A stretch of DNA of 64,000 nucleotides from Leptobacterium_A meishanense. Its GTDB lineage: Bacteria; Bacteroidota; Bacteroidia; Flavobacteriales; Flavobacteriaceae. The position numbers and the translations under genes were made by a program. The notes under the pieces were generated by a model. It was not told the DNA's origin. It ran no database searches and was given only the letters and a program-made list of their open reading frames with translations. This document shows, piece by piece, positions 60,036 through 64,000 of the stretch. The stretch is from NCBI RefSeq assembly GCF_037645805.1, contig NZ_JBBEXE010000008.1, positions 79,012 to 143,011 on the forward strand. Reading direction: 5' to 3'. Each line of letters starts with the position of its first letter. The stretch's first letter is position 1.

Positions 60036-60640
60036 GAAAGTGTTTTTATATAAGGTTCAAATATGTTGTAGTTAAGAAGATCTTCATAAGTATCAATATC
60101 ATTTAAAGGTTCTAAAAGTACAACCGCATGATTTTTTAAGTCCAATAAAGTTTTTTCAAGGACACTGGAAGAGCTCCATTCTTTGTTTTCAAATATTTCA
60201 GGAACCATTTTTTTCAACCCTAACAAATAATACCCCCCATCTTTTGCCGGACCTATCACTGCATCACTTTCATTCAGGGCATCAAAAGCACTTTCTATAT
60301 GTTGATGGGTTATATCGTAAGAATCACTGCCAATGATCACTACACGATCAAATCCGCTGTCAAACAACTCTTGAAATGCATTTTTCATCCGTTCCCCTAA
60401 ATCATTGCCTTGCTGTTCTTTTTTATAATATGTATGGGGGCTCCATAGGTCGTCATTCTGAACATGATCAGCATAATACACAAACTTAGCAACATCAAGA
60501 GCGGAGGTAACAGCCACTGTATGCGTTATCAAAATTTTATAGACTTGCAACGCATATGCATCCCCAATGGTTTTTGCCAAGCGCGTTTTTACGTTTCCCA
60601 ATTTCGGGTTGCGAACAAAAATAATTAAAGCCTTCTTCAT
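60032..60640 (-). CDS. arsenosugar biosynthesis glycosyltransferase-like protein (TIGR04282 type)
   Basis: A 202-residue nucleotidyltransferase/glycosyltransferase-fold protein. The start ALIIFVRNPKLGNVKTRLAK, then VVIIGSDSYDITHQHIESAF and DAVIGPAKDGGYYLLGLKK match the TIGR04282/CofC-like group. It may attach or activate the sugar part of the arsenosugar. It overlaps the PNP gene by 4 bp and follows arsS by 11 bp. Confidence 0.88.
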   Translation of the reverse strand: MKKALIIFVRNPKLGNVKTRLAKTIGDAYALQVYKILITHTVAVTSALDVAKFVYYADHVQNDDLWSPHTYYKKEQQGNDLGERMKNAFQELFDSGFDRVVIIGSDSYDITHQHIESAFDALNESDAVIGPAKDGGYYLLGLKKMVPEIFENKEWSSSSVLEKTLLDLKNHAVVLLEPLNDIDTYEDLLNYNIFEPYIKTLS

Positions 60641-60651
60641 CGATTTTCAAA

Positions 60652-61713
60652 TTACAAAACACTTCCCTGACAACTGCTCCCTGCACCTGCAGTACACCCA
60701 TAACAGTGTTGTGATATTATGATGTCCCTATCTTCGATTAGAGCCTCATTAAAATCAGTGATATGGTTATTTTTTGAGGCGACTTTCAGGTTCAGCATCT
60801 GATTAAAATCACAATCATACAAAAAACCGTCCCAGCCCACAGAGAGCGTATTAGTACACATCACATTAGCGACCGTAACAGGGTTGAATGCAGCTACCAA
60901 TGTATGCATATACTCTTCATAATTATCAGAGGCGATGAGATATTCTAAAAACCGGCTAATAGGAAGATTGGTAAGCGCAAAAAGTTGGTTAAAGTCGATA
61001 TTAAAATCTTCTTTGAGTGCTTTTTTAAAATCGCGTTCCATTGCTGTTTGGTCTCCGGGAAGAAAAGCCCCTGCCGGATTATACACCAAATCGAGTTGCA
61101 AACCGGTATTTTCTTTTCCATACCCAACGGCGTTGAGCATTTGCAATGCTCTTATGGATTTGTCAAATACCCCATTCCCTCGTTGTTTGTCTGTACGCTC
61201 CTTTTTGTAAAAAGGTAAAGAAGAGATCACATGAATACGGTATTTTTTAAAGAAGTTAGGCAGGCGATGGTACTTTTTATTAGCCAGAATGATGGTAAGA
61301 TTAGAACGCACTATAAAATCTGCTATACCGGCTTTAGCAGCCTCTTCAACAAACCATCTGAAATCGGGGTTCATTTCAGGAGCACCTCCGGTCAGGTCCA
61401 ATGTTTTTATATCCGTGTTTTTAATAACGTCTAAACAATGCTCCATAGTTGTACGGCTCATAATCTCTTTCCGGTCCGGCCCTGCATCCACATGGCAATG
61501 CGAACATGTTTGATTGCACATATACCCTAGATTAAGCTGTAAAATCTCAAGCTTTTTAGGGCGCAATGGAAACTGCCCAATGTTAGCCAATTGTTCTTTA
61601 AACGTAGGGAGTTCGCCATCAGAAAAAATACCATTCGACAGAAAGTCCAATTGATGCCCGGCATCAGCCAATTCATTATTTCGGGCGTGTAGTGATTTTG
61701 TAACCATTATCAA
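60652..61713 (-). CDS. arsS: radical SAM enzyme ArsS of arsenosugar biosynthesis
   Basis: A 353-residue radical SAM enzyme. The [4Fe-4S] motif CNQTCSHCHVDAGPDRKE (CxxxCxxC) lies near residue 70. A SPASM-like C-terminus has CTNTLSVGWDGFLYDCDFNQ and HCYGCTAGAGSSCQGSV. This family transfers a 5'-deoxyadenosyl group onto methylated arsenic, making an arsenic-adenosine intermediate. Start MIMVTKS is ATG 61713; the ATG at 61707 is equally possible. It lies 44 bp after the CMD-like gene. Confidence 0.92.
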   Translation of the reverse strand: MIMVTKSLHARNNELADAGHQLDFLSNGIFSDGELPTFKEQLANIGQFPLRPKKLEILQLNLGYMCNQTCSHCHVDAGPDRKEIMSRTTMEHCLDVIKNTDIKTLDLTGGAPEMNPDFRWFVEEAAKAGIADFIVRSNLTIILANKKYHRLPNFFKKYRIHVISSLPFYKKERTDKQRGNGVFDKSIRALQMLNAVGYGKENTGLQLDLVYNPAGAFLPGDQTAMERDFKKALKEDFNIDFNQLFALTNLPISRFLEYLIASDNYEEYMHTLVAAFNPVTVANVMCTNTLSVGWDGFLYDCDFNQMLNLKVASKNNHITDFNEALIEDRDIIISQHCYGCTAGAGSSCQGSVL

Positions 61714-61757
61714 ACCTTAAATTATATAAACAAATCAACGAAACGTTCAACAGAATA

Positions 61758-62093
61758 TTACATGCTTAACTTATCATATTTATTCATCATCTGAACCCCA
61801 TGAACAAGCGAAGCCCCACTTCTGATAGCAGCCCCTACATGAACAGCCTCCATCATTTCTTCTTTTTCGATACCCCGTTGCAAACCATCCTTTGTATAGG
61901 CATCAATACAGTACGGGCATTGCACTACATGCGAAACAGCGAGGGCAATGAGCGATTTTTCCCGGGCAGATAAAACGCCGTCTTTAAACACAGTACTATA
62001 GTAGTCAAAAAATTTTTCTCCAAGTTCTTCTTGCCATTCCGTAATACTTCCAAATTTTTTTAAATCTTTTGGGTCATAATATGTTTTTTGCAT
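61758..62093 (-). CDS. arsenosugar-associated AhpD/CMD-like protein
   Basis: A 111-residue helical protein of the carboxymuconolactone decarboxylase/AhpD superfamily. The redox CxxC is in VVQCPYCIDAYTKDGLQRG, and the surrounding LSAREKSLIALAVSHV and EMMEAVHVGAAIRSGASLVH are typical. In arsenosugar clusters this peroxidase-like protein is a regular partner. It could reduce an arsenic(V) intermediate with thiols. It is the first gene of the minus-strand block, 24 bp downstream of the predicted promoter element. Confidence 0.9.
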   Translation of the reverse strand: MQKTYYDPKDLKKFGSITEWQEELGEKFFDYYSTVFKDGVLSAREKSLIALAVSHVVQCPYCIDAYTKDGLQRGIEKEEMMEAVHVGAAIRSGASLVHGVQMMNKYDKLSM

Positions 62094-62116
62094 AGGTAAA
62101 ATAGATTTTAAAAGTA

Positions 62117-62124
62117 CAAATGTA
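62117..62124 (-). promoter_or_regulatory. -7 element of the arsenosugar operon
   Basis: Minus-strand TACATTTG matches TANNTTTG perfectly, 24 nt before the start of the first cluster gene. No other such promoter was seen before 51.7 kb in this strand block. Confidence 0.6.
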
Positions 62125-62488
62125 GCTATTCAAATTAGATATAGTTATTTAACCAAATAAATTCATTTTTAGTGATGATTGCTTACTGTTGGGAATGGCT
62201 AATAAACAGAAAAAGTTGATTAATAGCACTAGAGAATAAACCGATTTAAAGTTTATTGCGACTACCTCACATTTATTGAGGCATTTTTCACAAAACAACA
62301 ATGTTAAACATCCCTCCATTAAGACAAACAACCCTTTCCGCTTCTTTTGTATATAAGCCTATATGCTTTGCTATTAAATTTGATATATGTTAAGTTTTGA
62401 GAAGTAGCATTTTCAAATCAGAAAACATTGTAAATGTAACCAAAAAATTAACCTTTAAGTCAAATTTAAAAATAATAAGACATTGCTT

Positions 62489-62518
62489 CTTGCCTACTCT
62501 GTAAATAAAGAGGGCAAG
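62489..62518. repeat. hairpin in the repeat-gene upstream region
   Basis: CTTGCC pairs with GGCAAG, extended by CTCT/AGAG with a small bulge. It is not followed by a T-run, so it is not a normal terminator; it may be a regulatory structure or the 3' end of a decayed transcript. Confidence 0.4.
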
Positions 62519-62531
62519 AACCCCCTGAACT

Positions 62532-62539
62532 TAGCTTTG
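62532..62539 (+). promoter_or_regulatory. putative -7 element of the repeat-protein gene
   Basis: TAGCTTTG matches TANNTTTG. It would give a leader of about 120 nt that contains the direct repeats AAAGCATTCA (62602-62611 and 62633-62642). Confidence 0.45.
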
Positions 62540-62601
62540 TATATTGTGACATCCCAAACATGAACTTGCCTTCTTATGTTTTTTAACCTAACACACTATG
62601 C

Positions 62602-62642
62602 AAAGCATTCAGGAATTTAAAAACTAATCTGTAAAGCATTCA
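62602..62642 (+). repeat. 10-bp direct repeat before the repeat-protein gene
   Basis: AAAGCATTCA occurs at 62602-62611 and 62633-62642, 31 bp apart, close to three helical turns. The second copy also forms a small hairpin with AATGCTT. Possible regulator binding site. Confidence 0.4.
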
Positions 62643-62668
62643 TAAATGCTTAAATTATATTTACTACT

Positions 62669-64000
62669 ATGATGAAACAAGCTATCGTACTTATCGTTTT
62701 ATTAGTGATGTCCAGTTTGGGATATGCACAGACCGGTATAGGAACTACTACACCCGACCCATCAGCACAATTGGATGTGTCGGCTACGGATAAAGGGGTA
62801 CTGGTCCCCAGAGTGGCATTACAAGCTACCAATCTTCCAAACCCTGTAATAGGCCCTGCAGCCGGTTTATTGATCTACAATACCGCAACGGTTGCCGATG
62901 TAACACCGGGGTACTATTATTGGGGAGGCACCTCATGGCAACGATTTACAAATCAAGGAGACTTGGCTGGGGTAGACACCAACACAACAAACTTTTCGTT
63001 GACTGAAGATGGTACCAATTTAATTTTAACGGACTCTGATGGCGGTACTGTTACGATCGCCTTGGCAGACATAGCAGCAGCAGTAGATACCGACACCAAC
63101 ACAACAAACTTTTCGTTGACTGAAGATGGTACCAATTTAATTTTAACGGACTCTGATGGCGGTACTGTTACGATCGCCTTGGCAGACATAGCAGCAGCAG
63201 TAGATACCGACACCAACACAACAAACTTTTCGTTGACTGAAGATGGTACCAATTTAATTTTAACGGACTCTGATGGCGGTACTGTTACGATCGCCTTGGC
63301 AGACATAGCAGCAGCAGTAGATACCGACACCAACACAACAAACTTTTCGTTGACTGAAGATGGTACCAATTTAATTTTAACGGATTCTGATGGCGGTACT
63401 GTTACGATCGCCTTGGCAGACATAGCAGCAGCAGTAGATACCAACACAACAAACGTATCGTTGACTGAAGATGGTACCAATTTAATTTTAACAGACTCTG
63501 ATGGTGGTACTGTTACGATCGCCTTGGCAGACATAGCAGCAGTAGTAGATACCGATACCAACACAACAAACGCATCGTTGACTGAAGATGGTACCAATTT
63601 AATTTTAACGGATTCTGATGGCGGTACTGTTACGATCGCCTTGGCAGACATAGCAGCAGCAGTAGATACCAACACAACAAACGTATCGTTGACTGAAGAT
63701 GGTACCAATTTAATTTTAACAGACTCTGATGGTGGTACTGTTACGATCGCCTTGGCAGACATAGCAGCAGTAGTAGATACCGATACCAACACAACAAACG
63801 CATCGTTGACTGAAGATGGTACCAATTTAATTTTAACGGATTCTGATGGCGGTACTGTTACGATCGCTTTGGCAGACATAGCAGCAGTAGTAGATACCGA
63901 CACCAACACAACAAACGTATCGTTGACTGAAGATGGTACCAATTTAATTTTAACGGATTCTGATGGTAATACTGTACAGGTAGCTTTAGCTGACATAGGA
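62669..64000 (+). CDS. secreted tandem-repeat surface protein, 3' end outside window
   Basis: The frame is open from ATG 62669 to the last base. A signal peptide (MMKQAIVLIVLLVMSSLGYA) leads to a typical Bacteroidota extracellular N-domain (TGIGTTTPDPSAQLDVS, GVLVPRVALQATNLPNPV, YYYWGGTSWQRF). From residue 105, nine repeats follow, each containing NTTN-SLTEDGTNLILTDSDG. Repeat length is 37 or 39 residues; copies 1-3 are identical at DNA level and the ninth ends differently (NTVQVALADIG). The protein is probably cell-surface or secreted, perhaps adhesive, but no catalytic domain is seen in the available part. The opposite strand is also fully open across the repeats. Confidence 0.9.
   Translation, partial: MMKQAIVLIVLLVMSSLGYAQTGIGTTTPDPSAQLDVSATDKGVLVPRVALQATNLPNPVIGPAAGLLIYNTATVADVTPGYYYWGGTSWQRFTNQGDLAGVDTNTTNFSLTEDGTNLILTDSDGGTVTIALADIAAAVDTDTNTTNFSLTEDGTNLILTDSDGGTVTIALADIAAAVDTDTNTTNFSLTEDGTNLILTDSDGGTVTIALADIAAAVDTDTNTTNFSLTEDGTNLILTDSDGGTVTIALADIAAAVDTNTTNVSLTEDGTNLILTDSDGGTVTIALADIAAVVDTDTNTTNASLTEDGTNLILTDSDGGTVTIALADIAAAVDTNTTNVSLTEDGTNLILTDSDGGTVTIALADIAAVVDTDTNTTNASLTEDGTNLILTDSDGGTVTIALADIAAVVDTDTNTTNVSLTEDGTNLILTDSDGNTVQVALADIG
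62981..64000 (+). repeat. nine-copy 111/117-bp tandem repeat array
   Basis: Copies begin at 62981, 63098, 63215, 63332, 63443, 63560, 63671, 63788 and 63905. Copies 1-3 are identical 117-mers. Copies 4, 5 and 7 differ in length or by synonymous changes: copies 4 and 6 lack GACACC/GATACC and so are 111 bp. Copies 5+6 and 7+8 form a 228-bp higher-order unit repeated twice. This indicates recent expansion by unequal recombination. Confidence 0.92.

Larger units (their letters stand above)
62094..62668. other. 575-bp intergenic region between arsenosugar cluster and repeat gene
   Basis: Divergent promoters face each other here. A 60-residue open frame on the minus strand (62149-62331, rich in Leu, Phe and Cys) lacks recognisable homology and is probably spurious. 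Otherwise the region holds the two promoter elements, a hairpin at 62489-62518 and a 10-bp direct repeat at 62602-62642. No tRNA or known riboswitch was seen. Confidence 0.5.

Noticed and set aside
62149..62331. 60-residue minus-strand frame in the long intergenic region
   Set aside because: No homology, no promoter and hydrophobic/low-complexity composition; not better than chance in AT-rich DNA.
62953..63996. 347-codon open frame on the minus strand across the repeat array
   Set aside because: It is the antisense of the in-frame repeat gene. The real gene has a signal peptide, a known N-domain and a promoter on the plus strand; the antisense stays open only because one stop-free unit is repeated.

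Overview
The window looks like the chromosome of a marine member of the Flavobacteriaceae (Bacteroidota). The evidence is: promoters of the TANNTTTG type instead of -10/-35 boxes, almost no Shine-Dalgarno sequences, lipoproteins with short lipoboxes, a type IX secretion sorting domain, a SusC-like TonB receptor with a carboxypeptidase-like N-terminal domain, mevalonate-pathway genes, DUF4271/DUF4296 proteins, and generally low G+C. No rRNA, tRNA, CRISPR array or intact transposase was seen. Nearly all of the sequence is coding. The window opens inside leuS and closes inside a repeat-rich surface protein gene.

Layout. 1-4.0 kb: 3' part of leuS, whose segment before KMSKS is an AT-rich sequence unlike the usual leucine-specific domain, then a VOC protein and a membrane zinc peptidase. 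4.2-8.3 kb: Lrp regulator, saccharopine dehydrogenase, DUF423 protein, pckA. 8.3-16.5 kb: hemD-DUF4271-GT39 operon, then polyprenol-phosphate mannose synthase, dihydroorotase, a DUF4296 lipoprotein, an epimerase and tyrS. 16.5-26.4 kb: Rieske-glutamate synthase fusion, LuxE-like protein, T9SS mini-protein, a lipoprotein/TonB receptor pair divergent from a PhoB/PhoR-type two-component system with a Pho-box-like repeat between them. 26.4-32.2 kb: trmB, LysE exporter, alkyltransferase-like protein, and an Fe-S/electron-transfer group (Mrp, NifU, ferredoxin reductase, ferredoxin) interrupted by a four-helix-bundle (23S-IVS-type) gene with inverted ends. 32.2-40.4 kb: lipoproteins, GDPD, YhiN-like flavoprotein, TspO, mvaD, mevalonate kinase, UbiA-type prenyltransferase, pseudouridine synthase. 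40.4-47 kb: LysR-MBL-racemase operon, divergent from a hydroxy-acid dehydrogenase/amino-acid dehydrogenase/unknown 445-aa protein operon. 47-49.4 kb: LysR regulator divergent from a small helical protein and an SbtA-type bicarbonate transporter. 49.4-51.7 kb: orphan genes plus a degraded 3' fragment of argH.

51.7-62.1 kb is the most notable block. Ten minus-strand genes appear to start from one TACATTTG promoter and encode an arsenosugar pathway: a CxxC carboxymuconolactone-decarboxylase-like protein, radical SAM ArsS, a CofC-like glycosyltransferase, purine nucleoside phosphorylase and ArsM. These are followed, with little or no gap, by an FAD oxidoreductase, a membrane polyferredoxin and three membrane-associated glycosyltransferases. 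This order suggests arsenic methylation, adenosylation, adenine removal and sugar conjugation, possibly coupled to a dedicated electron supply and to lipid or glycan attachment. 62.1-64.0 kb: a 575-bp intergenic region and the 5' part of a secreted protein gene made of nine 111/117-bp tandem repeats. It runs off the window end.
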